Positions 11,075 through 23,250 are shown, numbered from the stretch's first letter. The stretch is DNA of 64,000 nt from Garcia nutans (GCA_947685225.1 CANTUV010000072.1:7440001-7504000), one strand, 5' to 3'. Made by a program: numbers and translations. Notes: generated by a model not told the origin, from the letters alone.

Positions 11075-12430
11075 TTAAATGGAGGATAAGACAAAATTTT
11101 TCTCTAATCCTCCTCCTACAATGAAGGTTACTGGTGTTGAAACTCTGTTGAACCTATGCAAAGGATTATCTTTTGTGCTGGGCTTATCAGGTTCAGGTAA
11201 CTTTTCACTATCAATTAAATTCTGGATCTCATTTCTAAATCTCAAACATTTGTCCATCTCATGTCCTTCCATTTGATGGAATTAGCAGAATGCCTTAGCA
11301 TCAAAGTTAGGTGGAAGAGGATTAGGCAAAGGGCGAGAAGTCAAGGGTTGTAACAATTCCTTCTTTTATAGGTTATTGAGAACCCAAGACAGTGGCTTCC
11401 CCAATTCTGAAAACTGTATCCTTCCTTCTTGGCCAGTTACATTAACATCGACTGCTTTTTGTATGCTTTGATTGCCAAACTGGTAGTTCCCTTTCTCATT
11501 TCTTCTTATAGAGAAATGGTTCTTCTCTCTTTTCCATTCTTCTATTTGCAAGCTAGCTTAAAGGAGATGTTTAAAATCTCTGATAAGGGTATGGGACATC
11601 CTTTCACAAAGATTAGGTGGCACCCCTCTCACAATCATCCTAATCTGATCCGATTCATCGGGCCTTTTCTTAAGCAATGCAGCTTTGTTTCTCCACCTTT
11701 TAACGTAATCAACAAAGTTCTCATTTTGTCTTTGCCTAATGGAATCAACATCCATCAAAGTAACCTCCAACTCAGCATTATACCCATATTGTTGAATGAA
11801 GGCTTTGTATAGTAAATCCCAGCACTTTTGAATACCATCCTCTAACGTGTTGAACCAATTCTGGACAACAGGGTCCAATGAGAGCATGAAGTACCTTAGA
11901 GTTTGAGCCTAAGTAGCTCGAGCAGACTGCATAGCAGTGATGTATTGCTTTATATGGAGATAAGGATTCCTAGTTCCATCAAAATTGGCAAAAGAGGGCA
12001 TCTTGAACTTGTACGGGACCTCTTCATCTAGTTCAAACAACTTGTCGACCTCTGAAATTTCTTCAGTTTTTAGCTTATTTTCAAATTTCTTTTCCAAAAT
12101 AGTAATTAGCTTCTCAACATATGAAGTTTTGGTCTTTTTCACGACTGATCTTTCAATAACCTTCGGCTCCTTCTTATCTTGAGGACCTTGAAAATATTGA
12201 GCCCAGTCATCATCATCATCAATGACTACTTTATCATCATTAAAGATTACTTCACCAACCTTAGCCTTCCCTTTTCCCTTCGATTTCTTAGTGCTGGAAG
12301 ATGCGTCAGTAGTGTTCCCTAAAAGTGCAGTGAGTTGGCTCTTCATGGTCTCAGCCAGGGCCTCCTTCAGTTCTTCCATCTTGGCATTGAGAGCGTCGTC
12401 CACCATCCTTTGAATATGTTCGGGATCCAT
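11075..12430 (-). pseudogene. gag: Ty3/gypsy (Tat/Ogre-type) gag remnant
   Basis: Gag would be the RNA-binding shell protein of the retrotransposon particle. Reading starts at the ATG at 12430 and stays in one frame to 11075, but with in-frame stops at about 11909 (TAG), 11558 (TAA), 11366 (TAA) and 11281 (TAA). The first ~110 residues are charged and lysine-rich with a DDDDDW stretch; next comes a retrotransposon-gag domain with DGTRNP, WFNTLEDG and FVDYVKRWR-like blocks. Near the end a degenerate zinc-knuckle of the C-x-x-H...GH...C type survives (HQMEGHEMDKC). Protease, RT and integrase are absent: the element breaks off at about 11.05 kb. Orientation agrees with the PBS and LTR to its right. 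The Tat/Ogre assignment rests on the PBS and LTR start. Confidence 0.85.
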
Positions 12431-13566
12431 TGCTCTTAGTGAGAAGTTAACTGAGTTGATACTAGATTCTACGTCACTGGCATAGGTTGGGTTGTTGTAT
12501 GCTCTTGAACTGCTGTACTCTAGGTCTGTGAGTCAGAAAGGATCAATGACATATTATACAATGCGTGTATGAATGTATGCACACACAACAAGCAAACAAA
12601 GATAATTAGGATGTTCCTTCTAACCTCATAACTCCCACACACAAATGGAGAGTCTCTTTTCCTAGGTATATGGTCAATAAAATATCAACATGGGATATTT
12701 TATTTTTGAAAAAATTCCCTCGGATGATTTTAACCAATGGTTATATTTTCAAACATGGAAGTCAATCCATGATAATTCCCATTAATTAGGCTTTAATCCA
12801 TTGAATCTTAACTAAAACAACTTTTATGCTATATTGGATTAAAACTAAATTAAGAGGTTTATAATAAATAGATTTTCTCATTTGAAAAAGTAACTAAAGA
12901 TTCATGCCAAAAACAAGCCCATGATTAATAATTCTTAGTATAGGCTAGGCTCACAATTGATTTTTGGTATTCCATAATTGGCCTAAATATTTGTAAGCTC
13001 TTTTTGTAATCCTTAGATGAAGCAAAAAATAATTTTGTTTCAAAGCCCTTGAAAAAGATTTTAAGTTTTTTAAGTTTGGGCCATAAAGCTGAAAAAGATT
13101 TTTGACCCATCTTGTAAAAACTATCTTGAAGATTTTGAAAATTTGGAATTTGGTCTAAAAGAAAATTTTTTTTTGATCTTACAATATAGGTAGGTCATAT
13201 TAGAAAAAGAGCAAACCAAATAAGCCATGGCTTAAACCAAGATAAATTAATCATAGTCAAATAACAAGCATTTGGGGTAAAAACCCAAGGAAAATAACTA
13301 GGCCAATTACATGAGTTTTAGTCTTTGGGTTGAAAAGTTTAGGTTCCCACAACAAGTATATGCCAAAAGATACAAGGCTATGAGTGGTTATGCTATGCTC
13401 GATCTCCTTACCTTGAGTGAAAATATGTTATCCCTCATATAACACAACAAGGGCAACACGGGCGTCCTAACTCACACACACAATGTAATCTAAAATGATG
13501 CAATGAACAATATCATAATAAGAAAGAATAAAATAATATAAAGACCAATAGAATCAACTTCTCCTA
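12431..13566 (-). other. 5' leader of the Tat/Ogre-type element
   Basis: About 1.1 kb between the primer-binding site and the gag start. No convincing protein; short open frames are lysine-rich and lack domains. Full Ogre elements often carry an extra ORF upstream of gag, and none is recognisable here. Confidence 0.55.
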
Positions 13567-13584
13567 TTCCTAGTGGAGTCACCA
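13567..13584 (-). other. Primer-binding site, tRNA-Arg-like (Tat/Ogre type)
   Basis: Minus strand reads TGGTGACTCCACTAGGAA directly beside the LTR end (CTCACA). Plant Ogre/Tat elements are known for PBSs of the TGGCGACTCC... kind complementary to tRNA-Arg; this copy differs at a few positions. Confidence 0.7.
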
Positions 13585-13585
13585 C

Positions 13586-15416
13586 TGTGAGCGGGGATTT
13601 TTCCCCCACTCCCATGTGGAATGGTTCTTGCGACTTCGACACTATTAGGCTCAAAGCCTTAGAAAACACGGGCCTAAACTCGGAGAAAATGAAGTTGCCA
13701 TCCAGACGGGCTGGGAAAAAGAAAAGGGTGGATGACTCAATTCCTAAGAAATTCCCAACCCCCTAATGGGTTCGAAAAGTTGGGTACGCGTGGGAAAGGT
13801 GAGAATGACCTAGCACCCCACAATGCCCGGTTCATTGGAACCGGCCTCCTTTTCAGGTCTATACATTATTAAATTCTTAAATATTATTAAATTGTCCATA
13901 CTACATGCGATTATCAAAATAGATCATCATTGTATTAAAACCAATGAAAGTCTAGGCAAAATAAATGGGCATCCATACTAGATGTAACATGCCCTTACAA
14001 TGTCCAATGTCCAAAATAAAATAAAATTACATTGAACTTAACTAATGAGGTACCTACAAAAGTAGAAATATACCTCTTACATTCATGAATATTAAAGTAA
14101 ACTAATAAAAATATTCAACCATTCATTATAAATAAAATAAAGGTAAATCATCCATCATAAAATAAAATAAAATAAGTCATACATCAAAACATGCAATAAG
14201 TGAACATATATTAATAATCGAGACTATATTCAAATATCATGTTGAATAATAAATGTACAAACTAGGGTTTTAGCATGCAAATTAGGGTTTTAAATATTCA
14301 AATTAGGGTTTCATGTGGAATTAGGGTTTTAGACATTTGAGTTAGGGTTTTAATGTGAAATTAGGGTTTTAATGTGAAATTGGGATTTTATGGTTTTTCA
14401 TTAGTCAAATTAGGGTTTCTAAGCTACATAAAAAAGGTAAAATTACAGTTTTAAATTTAGAGCTAGGGTTTGATTATTAATAATAAGATTAATTTAAATT
14501 AATACATAATTTGGCAAGGTTTAGGGTTTATGAAAATAATGGCAGGATATATGTTAATACTACTATCTCATTTAATTCAAATCTATGGCCTATTATGGAT
14601 GATTTGCATACTTAGTTTATAAATAACATAATTCAATAGAATGATTATTAAGAGCAATCAATTGAATTAATTTAAAGAAGGAATCAAACCGGCATTGGTG
14701 GTTAGCTCTACCAAATATAATCTGTAGGACCAAGCTTGCTAATCCACTGCTTGAGTCAACTTTGCTTTGGCTGAGTGAGACAATTGCTACTGCCTGAGAC
14801 AATTGTTGTGTCTTCTCTATCTTTCAATTGCTTTTTTTTTTTTATAATTATGGCTAGGGTTTTCCTATTTTAATGCTGCTTGCTTGATGTTGTTGTGTCT
14901 GTCTCTCTCCAAAAAATTGAAATCTCTTTGTCTAGGATTAAAATCTCTTATTTATAGGGAATTATTAACCCTAATGCTTACTGAAAATCGAGTCCCTCTT
15001 GATTAAGAAAATAATTAAACTGATTTAGACTCGATTTAGTGGGTGTCAAATTGGCAATTTGGCAAGTTGGCAAGGCCAATTGCAAGCGGTGAATTGGCCA
15101 AGCCAATTCGCACAGGTTGAGGCCTGCGGTGGAATTGGCTCGCCCAATAGTCAATTTTTATTATTTTATTATTATTAAAATAAATATTATATTTTTATAA
15201 AATAAATATTTATATTTTCCTTTTTTCTCTTTTTTATTTATTATATTATTAAAATAAATAATAAATATTATATTATTATGTGTTGAGATTTTAATATTGT
15301 GCCAGACTAAATTTAAGTTTGTAAAATTATTCCGAACTATTTTAAACCTTTAGACTTGACTTAACCCTCTTTTAATTAGTGTCGGACTGGACTTGGTAAA
15401 AAATTAAGGGTCTACA
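13586..15416 (-). repeat. 5' LTR of the Tat/Ogre-type element
   Basis: On the minus strand it begins TGTAGACCCTTAATTTTT at 15416 and ends CCGCTCACA at 13586, giving about 1.83 kb. The TGTAGACCC start and the ACGCGTACCC block near the 3' end (about 13783-13792) are familiar from Ogre/Tat LTRs. No second LTR is visible, so the element is truncated and borders could not be confirmed by comparison. Confidence 0.7.
14262..14530 (-). promoter_or_regulatory. Cluster of telo-box-like AAACCCTA motifs in the LTR
   Basis: At least nine copies of AAACCCTA (TAGGGTTT on the plus strand), most within 14262-14420 and spaced irregularly by about 20-30 nt, several inside a repeated unit (AAACCCTAATTTCACATT). 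Telo-boxes in plant promoters are bound by TRB and Pur-alpha-type proteins. The irregular spacing rules out a telomeric array. Confidence 0.6.
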
Positions 15417-16580
15417 ATAATGTCATTGTCCTCATCTAAATTTTCTCCATCTAATAAGTTATTCCTCTGTTAATTCTTTTGATAAATCCCATTACACACT
15501 AGATTCAATCTCTAAATATATTTTTCCTCAACTTCAAAAATAAGCCAACATATAAATTTTAGTCTCTATTATCCCCCTCTACATATAATCAATTTTCTCT
15601 TCTCAACTTTTGACAATCAATATATTTTAACTATTCTAATACCTTCATATTTAATTTCAAATTAATTTACGTCACCATATAGTGTTTCCATTAGGTACAC
15701 AATAAGAATGCAATATGTATATATATACCCACTGTTTACTTTCATCATTTAATCATTTTTTCTCTTCTCCTCTTTATTTTCTTCATCTTTCCTTTACAAA
15801 TTAATTTAAGTCACTAATAATTCATCATTTGATCAATCTTGTTTCCTTAATCTACAAGTCATCGACTTCCTCCATAAAATATACCAAAATCTATTTATTA
15901 TATGTAATCATTATGTATCTATTATTAAATTTTTATATCCACCTTAAATATATAAAAAACATATTTATTATTTTTCTTATTCTTTCCTCACTTTATAAAC
16001 TTCTTATTTTATTGAATCAACTCTACCTTAATTAATTAGCAATTAACCATTAATTTTAAATATTTCCATGATTGAATCAACATTTCACTATTAACCTCAT
16101 TAACTTAAATCAAATATTTAGGTTTTAGTTCTCCAAAAGCACAACTCAATTTCCAAGTCTATACTTCTATAAATTAATAAATTAAAAATTAATACACTTA
16201 TTTTAATCATCCATATGCATATGTCAAATGCCCCTCATACAACTCTTACTTTTTCCAATTCTTCTAATAAATTGGTCTCATTTCTATCTTTAATAATTTG
16301 ATATCAATTTCAATTACTCACAAGCTTAAATAAACATGCCACCACTGAATTCACTTATTTAATTGAATAAATAAATAATAACAAACTCTTAAAGAACACA
16401 ATCAATTCATGCTACAGTATTATACATTAGAATTTTTTTAATTACTATTATAGAGATCAATAGTAAATACTACTTCCTCATTTAACATAGTAAACCATTT
16501 TTGCATATTCACATTACAATTGCTTACATTCATTTATAACTTAAAAATTACTCAATATAGGTAATTGTTTATGATAAGGA
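15417..16580. other. AT-rich intergenic DNA, nothing recognised
   Basis: Extremely AT-rich, T/C-biased on the plus strand, no coherent reading frame, no terminal repeats found. It may be an older repeat into which Gypsy-A inserted. Confidence 0.5.
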
Positions 16581-16599
16581 ATATCATTTAATTTTTATA

Positions 16600-19331
16600 C
16601 ACGAGTGCGTAAAGGACGTCGAGGGGTTGAATATGAAACGATCGTCAGTAGAAACAGAGCCCGGGCAAACCCGAGCAAAGAAAGGACATAAAGGGAATTT
16701 TGTAAAAAGTCGAGGGCTTATTGGTAATTTTTCAAAATGACTTGAAAATCTAAAATAGACCTTAAAAATGGAAAGTAGAGGTCGAGAGGGTCAAAACCAT
16801 ATGTGGTTCACTTCGTGGAACCACACGGTTTAAAAGTTACAGACAATCAATCGCTGGAGGGTATTTTGGTCTTTTCACATCCTAAATCATAAATTACAGC
16901 AAAGGGAAGAAGAGGGGCCAAAATATGATTAAAAGAAAGCCCAATGGCTTGGGACTTAAATAAATAAAAGAGAGAGACAATTGTACCAATGAAAAATGGC
17001 CATTTTGCCTTAAAGTGGACCAATTGGAATTAAGCATTTGTCCTAACACATTATTAGCCAAATTGGGCAGCCATTTGGACCAAAAACACATGAAAGAAGA
17101 AAGCAAAAACTCCCTCTTGAGAAGGAGGGTCGTCCAAGCCATAGGAGAAGGAAGAAAGGTGGTGATTTTCAAGTTTTACGGTTTATTATCAAAGGTTTTG
17201 GTGGAATCCAAGGTCCTAAACTAAGGTAAGTTCATTTCTAATCCTAAATTCAGGTTTTAATGAGTAATTTGAGAGATTAAAATTAGGGCTCTTATGGTGG
17301 ATTTGGGGAAAACTTAAGTAGTGATATTGATTAATTAAATGGAAGATTTATGGTTTCTAAGGTTTAATAAGGTTAGATTAGGACTTAATTTGAAAAGAAA
17401 TGGAAGAGTAGTGCATGTTCTAAATTTCTAAGGTTTATGGTTGAGGATGTGTTGTGAAATTTTTGTAGGCAAGGGTGGAAATAAGGAGAAGGAAGAGCTT
17501 GAAAGAGAAGGGAAAGCAAAAAGAAATTAAAATACAAGGTTTGGTACTTTACCTTGGAAGAATTAATTTTTCTTTTATTTTCTTGCATTTTTGCTATGGA
17601 TGCCTAAATGTATTGTTTGAGTTTGAATTCAATTGTTGAGTGGTATTTTTGAATCCATGTGGTGATTGGGTTGTTTAAATTCAAATGAAATCTAATGTTT
17701 TCAATGATTTTGGTAAAATAGTTTATGAACTCCATTTAGTCCAAATTGATTTAAACAATCAAGTTATTTTAAAAGGGAAGTATTTAAGTCTTCATTACAT
17801 TATTAGAGAAGCTTTGAAATGGGTTTAGAACAAAAAAAATAAACAATTTTACACCACATGCAAGTGGGGGCCGAATTGGTGCCCTTTGGGAGCCAATTCT
17901 GGACCCAACTTTGGGCAGCCGGTTGAGGCAGCAAACGATGGAATGTTTCGACGAAATTTTACATGCAATTATTCAACATATGAAATAAGTTTCCTGTAAA
18001 ATTTCAGCAAAAAATAAGATCATTAACTGGTCAAATGCATGACTGAAATTGATTGACATTTAGACGAAAACTAGATTTTACTATTCATATGGTCATGCCA
18101 TTTGCGTTGCCGATTTTACGTGCCGTGTTACTATTCTTTTGGTCATTTTTGGGAATGGTTCTAATGTGATTTGAAGTGTGTGGAAATGACTGGGAATGGT
18201 GGTAAACACTTGGAAATGAAACGGCCTTTAGCCACAGAGTTAGTACACGACAAAATGGCATGACTTAGTAAAAATGAAAAGGGGTGTGCAAATCATTTGA
18301 AAATTTGTGGAAATCTTGGATTTGAATTTTAAACCCTTATGCTCTACTTGGTGGTTGAACTTGCTAGATAAGGGTATGGTGCACTATACTAACTTATGCA
18401 GTACTGCTTGATATTGTGATTGAATTGTTATGATCTAAACTCAATGGTGAGGGCCATTGGTTATAACCAGGATGGTGAGGACCATTCCTGTGATTTGATA
18501 TCAGTGGTAAGGGCCACCCGTATTACAGTGGTGAGGGCCACTGCCTTATCACTGTGGTTCTGCTTTTACCAGTAGAGCAAAAAAAAATTTACAAACTATG
18601 ACACGACTATTTTATGGCATAAGTTGAATTGTGAATATTTTACAATTTTAGTTGAAATCTTTTAAAAAACTTGAAATTCTTTTTTAGGGAAGTATGTTTT
18701 TATTTCATTGAAGTGAGCTTTATATTTTATTGCTTATAGTATTTAACATTCATATATTTTATTGCCTTGCTTGTACAAATACTCTTTACTTTTATTTCCA
18801 TTGGTAAAGTACCCATTGAGCGACATTGCTCAGCGAGTTAAGTTTTCCTTGACTCGTAGGTTCGGAGCAGTAGCTAACTCTTGGGAAGCGACGACCAGAC
18901 CCACAGCATCTCAGGGTAGATCTCTTAGTTTCCATTTTGAGATAACTAGTTGTGGCATGTATATATATATATATAAGATTGAGAATTACTATGTTATACT
19001 GTACGTTAGTAGTATGTCATAATAATAAACCTCTACTTTATTTTGTACTAGAGTGTGAATTTTTCTTGCAGGTTTCTAGTTGAGGTTATAAGGGGGATTC
19101 ATTGGGAGTGTATTGAGACTGATTGTGTTCGCATTGGTTTGTGTAAAAATATTTTCAAAAATCAGAAAAACCAGTTTTTTCGACACTTGGGACCCAATTT
19201 CTAGGCGAACCTCTGGCCAAATCGCTGTAAAAATTGGAACTAAAATTTGACTGAGTAAAATTGGTAGTAACATTAGGTTAGTGTGGCGCCTCTACTCGGC
19301 TTACACACGTAGGCCTGAAAGGGGTGTTACA
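16600..19331 (+). repeat. 5' LTR of Gypsy-A (5' border unresolved)
   Basis: The 3' border is clear: GGGGTGTTACA at 19331 followed by a primer-binding site. From about 17575 it matches the 3' LTR at 53966-55758 with a few percent divergence. The part before 17575 has no second copy left, so the start near 16.58-16.62 kb is an estimate from element layout. It includes a perfect 7-bp hairpin GTGGTTC/GAACCAC (16803-16824), a four-unit hairpin repeat (18441-18545) and a GTAAGT splice-donor-like site near 17224. Confidence 0.75.
18441..18545 (+). repeat. Four short hairpin repeats TGGTGAGGGCCA in Gypsy-A LTR
   Basis: Units with a TGAGGG-like loop and arms that pair: CAATGG/CCATTG, GATGG/CCATT, AGTGG/CCACC and CAGTGG/CCACTG. 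The 3' LTR (54847-54972) has five units. Arms change together between units. Confidence 0.7.
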
Positions 19332-19336
19332 ATTTT

Positions 19337-19348
19337 TGGTATCAGAGC
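19337..19348 (+). other. Primer-binding site (Gypsy-A), initiator tRNA-Met type
   Basis: TGGTATCAGAGC five nt after the LTR end at 19331. It proves that this LTR is the 5' LTR of a plus-strand element. Confidence 0.93.
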
Positions 19349-19491
19349 TCCGGTTTAGCCGGTCCTGGGTTGTTAGTTGAACTACACCTTAAATGTATGA
19401 CACATAGGGTTAGGTTAGGGGTTCTAAATATGTAACTATACATGTGTGTAGTATTGTTAGTTATGCTATTCTAATTATAACAGGAGTAATT

Positions 19492-19762
19492 ATGGGTGAT
19501 CGAAACAATGAGATGAGGCAGCTGAGAATGGAAGCAGATAGTGCAGGAGCAAGATGATACCATAGATATCCTGGCATATCGAAGTCTACAGGATCGTGAA
19601 GACCTGAGATTAGCACATGAGATGATTATCACCTTGAGGAGAGACGTGCTGATGTTAAAGGAGGACAGGCTTAATCATAGAGTGGAGTTTGATAGTGCCT
19701 GTAGGAGTCTCAGGGTAGCACATAGAGAGATCCGTGCTTTGCAGGAGAGGTACAAGAGCTAG
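19492..19762 (+). pseudogene. Small coiled-coil leader ORF of Gypsy-A (frameshifted)
   Basis: An ATG at 19492 opens a short acidic peptide that hits a stop after about 20 codons. The next frame, from about 19541 to 19762, continues with 70 residues rich in heptad-spaced Leu/Ile, Glu and Arg (EDLRLAHEMIITLRRD region), which suggests a coiled coil. A one-base indel near 19540 would explain the split. It sits 140-430 nt downstream of the PBS and upstream of gag. Function unknown; I do not recognise a named domain. Confidence 0.45.
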
Positions 19763-20172
19763 GCAAGCACTTACTTGGTGAAGCATCGCATGACCCAGAG
19801 TTTGATCCTGAGATAGAAGAATATTTGTCTGAAAGTGCCACCTCACCTAGGGCACCTACTCATTGAGCTTCGAGATGTGTTGCTTTTTGGAGGTTCTTTT
19901 GGTTATGTACATATGTGACATCGGGGTATCATGTAGGTATTGTATGGTAGTATGACATGATGATATAGTAGTAAGGAGTCCTAAATTTTGGAATGTACAT
20001 AAGGGCTTCCTAGTAATGTAAATACTTTTGCTTGAAAATAAATAAAAGCTGTGTTGTATATGTGTTATTTAAGAGTTTTATCTTTATATACATGCCACCT
20101 AGGGTAATATAATGTTGTTGGTCTGGGTCGCTACTAATGATGGGATTGTATATGTTTTGCTCTGTTCTTTAG

Positions 20173-21826
20173 ATGTCGCAAGCAGCGCAGCGTGATATAG
20201 AGCAGGAGGTCGAGTCTCAGGCCTCCCGAACTATAGAAAAGCATGTATCAAAGACACATGCATTTGAGCAATCACCAGCTGATGCTCCTATCCCCAATGA
20301 AATGTTACAACAAATGGCTGCCGTATTACGGCAGATAGCCGGCGCCGCCCCGGCACCACCACCAGCGCCAGCACCCGTACCAGTACCTGCTGTGGGAGGG
20401 GAAAGGAAACCCCCAATTGAAAAGATAAGAAAGTATGAGGCGAAGGAGTTTAGGGCCCGAAGGGACGATGATTCTTCTACAGCCGAGTATTGGCTGGAAG
20501 GAATGGTACGAGCCTTAGATCAGTTACAGTGTACTCCAGAGGAGCGAGTTGTGTGCGCTACTTCCTTGTTAGTGGAAGAAGCGTATGTCTAGTGGGACAC
20601 AGTCCAGCAACGAGTTCCACCAGAACAGAGGACATCGGACTTCTTTGTGAGAGAATTTGAGAGAAAGTTTATTTCTGAAGCATATCTCGACGCCAGGAGG
20701 AAAGAGTTTCTACACTTGAAGCAGGGGCGAATGACAGTGACAGAGTACAAAAGGGAGTTCACCAGATTAAGCAGGTATGCTAAGAAAGCGATAGAAGATG
20801 AGGAAGATCGATGTAAACAATTCTTAAACGGATTGAATAATGAGATTAAGGTGCAGCTGATTGCTGCTCATATTAAGGAATTTTCTGTGTTAGTCACCCG
20901 AGCTATTGAAGTGGAGCAGTGTCAGTCTGATGAGCAGAATAGAAGACAGACGATGAAACAAAAGAGAGATACCCAAAACTATTCGGGAAACTACCAATCA
21001 TCAAGGAAGCGATTCCGAGGCAGTGGTTCCACGGGAGGCGGTCAACGCCGGGGTTACAGTCAGGGATCGAATCGCGGTGACCCAAGTCAAGTCACCTCAG
21101 TCGCTAGTACCGGACGATCCGAAAGAGCGCAAGGAAGAGGATTCAACCGAAGCGGAGGTAACTTTTCTATCGGTCCGAGAGGTAATGAAGGCGAAAATAC
21201 TAATCCACGCTGTGATCAATGTGGACGCCGCCAAACAGGAGAATGTTGGGGTCGGACATTTGCATGCTACATATGTGGATCTTTAGACCACCTTATGCGA
21301 GAGTGTCCCCAGCGAATACAGAATCTATCTAGGGAGACTGAGGGATCGCAAGTGGCAGCAGGGCGAGGCTGAGGCAGAGGTAGGGGCGAAAATTCATCAC
21401 GTGTACAGTCTAAGACAGTGGATCGACCAGAAGCGAGGGTTCCTGCTAGAATGTATGCCATGAGGGGGCGAGAAGATGAAGAAGCGCTAGACGTGATTGT
21501 AGGTTAGTTGTCTATGTTTTGAGTTCCGCTTTATGTTTTAATAGATCCGGGTTCTTCACACTCATATATATGCACGAAAAATAAAAGCTTGGGAACCTAA
21601 AGGTAGAACTAGAGGAAGAGGGAATATTAGTTACTAGCCCATTAGGGAGTGAGGTGATTACGAGGAAGGTAGTGAAAGATTGCCCAGTGGAGATACACGG
21701 ACGTATCTTTTGGGGAGACTTATTTGAACTACCATTTCAAGAATTCGATGCTATCCTTGGGATGGATTGGTTGGCCAAACACGATGCACTAGTTGACTGT
21801 AAATGGAAGAGAGTTACTCTGCATAC
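20173..21826 (+). pseudogene. gag-pro: Gypsy-A gag and protease, degenerate
   Basis: ATG at 20173. After ~60 residues comes a proline/alanine-rich linker, then a retrotransposon-gag domain with AEYWLEGMVRAL and REFERKF blocks, then Arg/Gly-rich sequence and a zinc knuckle CYICGSLDHLMREC with all four ligands. In-frame stops: TAG at 20590 and TGA at 21370. Protease follows with the active-site motif DPGS (about 21547-21558), preceded by two stops (about 21506 and 21521) and followed by a frame change; the downstream block ILGMDWLAKHDALVDC is readable in a different frame (21654 on). The copia element at 21827 interrupts the gene, and the reading frame of the next Gypsy-A segment (31950) fits the left end once one copy of the CATAC duplication is ignored. 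Chromovirus family (Tekay/Del-like) by similarity of its RT to that of Gypsy-B. Confidence 0.88.
21822..21826. repeat. Target-site duplication CATAC of the copia element
   Basis: CATAC at 21822-21826 is repeated at 31945-31949. The right LTR then must end at 31944 in ATA rather than ACA, meaning the terminal CA has mutated to TA. Confidence 0.9.
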
Positions 21827-23196
21827 TGTTAGACAAATGATCTTAATTTTGATCCTTGACAACTCAAATGGATGATCTATTTTAACTTGTGTTTGATAAA
21901 GCTTGTTGCAGGATTAGGTTGCTTCAATTAAAGGTGAACAGAACAAGTATAGCGGTCGCACCTCACCTGAATACGACCGCTCCATGCAATTACAAAATGA
22001 AACCTTGTCACAATAGGTTTCGCGGTCAAAAGTTCGACCATAGTCGCGACCGCTCCTACATAATAGCGACCGTCCTAATATTTGCCCGATCGCTACTCAA
22101 GGAACTTAAATCATTACAATCACAGTAAGGTTCGCGGTAACAAGAACGGTGAATAACTCGACCTCGCTTATCACTTTAGCAAAAGCCCCATTCAGAGTCG
22201 CGACCGCCCCACAATTCAAGAAGAAATTGCTCAAAGAGACAGTAGTGTTCGCGTCCTCAGATGCGTCCAGAAGTTCGACGCGAGAATGTGAGTTCGACCG
22301 CGAAAAGCTACGAAGGGCGACCACGAGATTCAAATTGTGGCGGACATCTCTTTTGCTCTGTCAGAAAGTGACACGTGACATGACCGTTGTAAACCCACTT
22401 CAATATTCAAAAAGGGCGACCGCACCTTTGCTTGGCGCGACCGTCCCGACAAAGACAGTATGGGCAAAAAACGGTCGGACAAACACATCATGGGCAAGAT
22501 TCCAGCTGTAGAGCACTAAAATTCGACCGTTGAAGCTTTTTCAAAAGTAGCGACCGTCCCTGGTTAAAAGGACGACTGCGTGAAGCATGAGCGCGACCAT
22601 CCCTGTATGAAGGGCGACCGCTAAGTGCTTCGGACAGTTTAAGTAAAGAAGGTCTAATCTGCCAAGACTTTATTCTAAACAGCAATAACGGCTAGTAAGA
22701 CCACATTGGCTATAAATACAATGTTTCCATGAGAAAACGAAAAGAGATAACATTATTAAGAAAAGATTTTCATAGCCAAGCAACAAATTTCCTTTTACTT
22801 AAACTTGTATTTGAATTGTTATGAATGTTAGGTGTTAGCATTGAAAACACCATTGTATAAGTTTGAGTGTAAGCTTGGGAAACACTTGGGTTGTGAGAGT
22901 GAGCCTTGTAAAACTCTTGTTTGGGTTGTAAGTGTGAGCCTAAGAAAAACACTTGTAAAGTTGGAAGTGAGCTTGTGAAAACTTCAAAGACTAGTGGAAC
23001 CTTAACAAGTTGTTAAGGAAGTGGATGTAGGATTGAAGTAAATCCGAACCACTATAAATCTTGTGTGTTCTTTTCTTCTTCCATTACTCAACCAATTCTC
23101 TATTCCGCATTTCTCGTTTGTTGAGTTTTTTAAATTGTCATAACTTCTTGAGGAAACCAATTCACCCCCCCTCTTGGTTGCCATCTTGGGACAACA
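21827..23196 (+). repeat. 5' LTR of the copia element
   Basis: 1370 bp, begins TGTTAGACAAATG and ends TTGGGACAACA. The first half is studded with the motif GCGACCGC or its complement in both orientations in otherwise AT-rich DNA. Open frames inside it (for example 22149-22511) arise from this motif and are not genes. Confidence 0.95.
22711..22718 (+). promoter_or_regulatory. Likely TATA box of copia LTR
   Basis: TATAAATA, shortly downstream of an ATTGG (CCAAT-type) element and below the CGACCG-rich zone; conserved at 31460-31467 in the other LTR. Position about 885 nt into the 1370-bp LTR fits a U3 promoter. Confidence 0.55.
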
Positions 23197-23198
23197 AT

Positions 23199-23210
23199 TG
23201 GTATCAGAGC
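23199..23210 (+). other. Primer-binding site (copia), initiator tRNA-Met type
   Basis: TGGTATCAGAGC two nt after the LTR end at 23196. Confidence 0.95.
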
Positions 23211-23250
23211 CCTGAGATTTCTTAAACTTAATTGTGAAATCTGATCCACA

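Noticed and set aside
14262..14530. Interstitial telomere
   Set aside because: Motifs are not contiguous TTTAGGG units; they are spaced irregularly within an LTR.
22149..22511. 120-codon frames in both copia LTRs
   Set aside because: They follow the CGACCG array and start in U3; no domain and no conservation beyond LTR identity.
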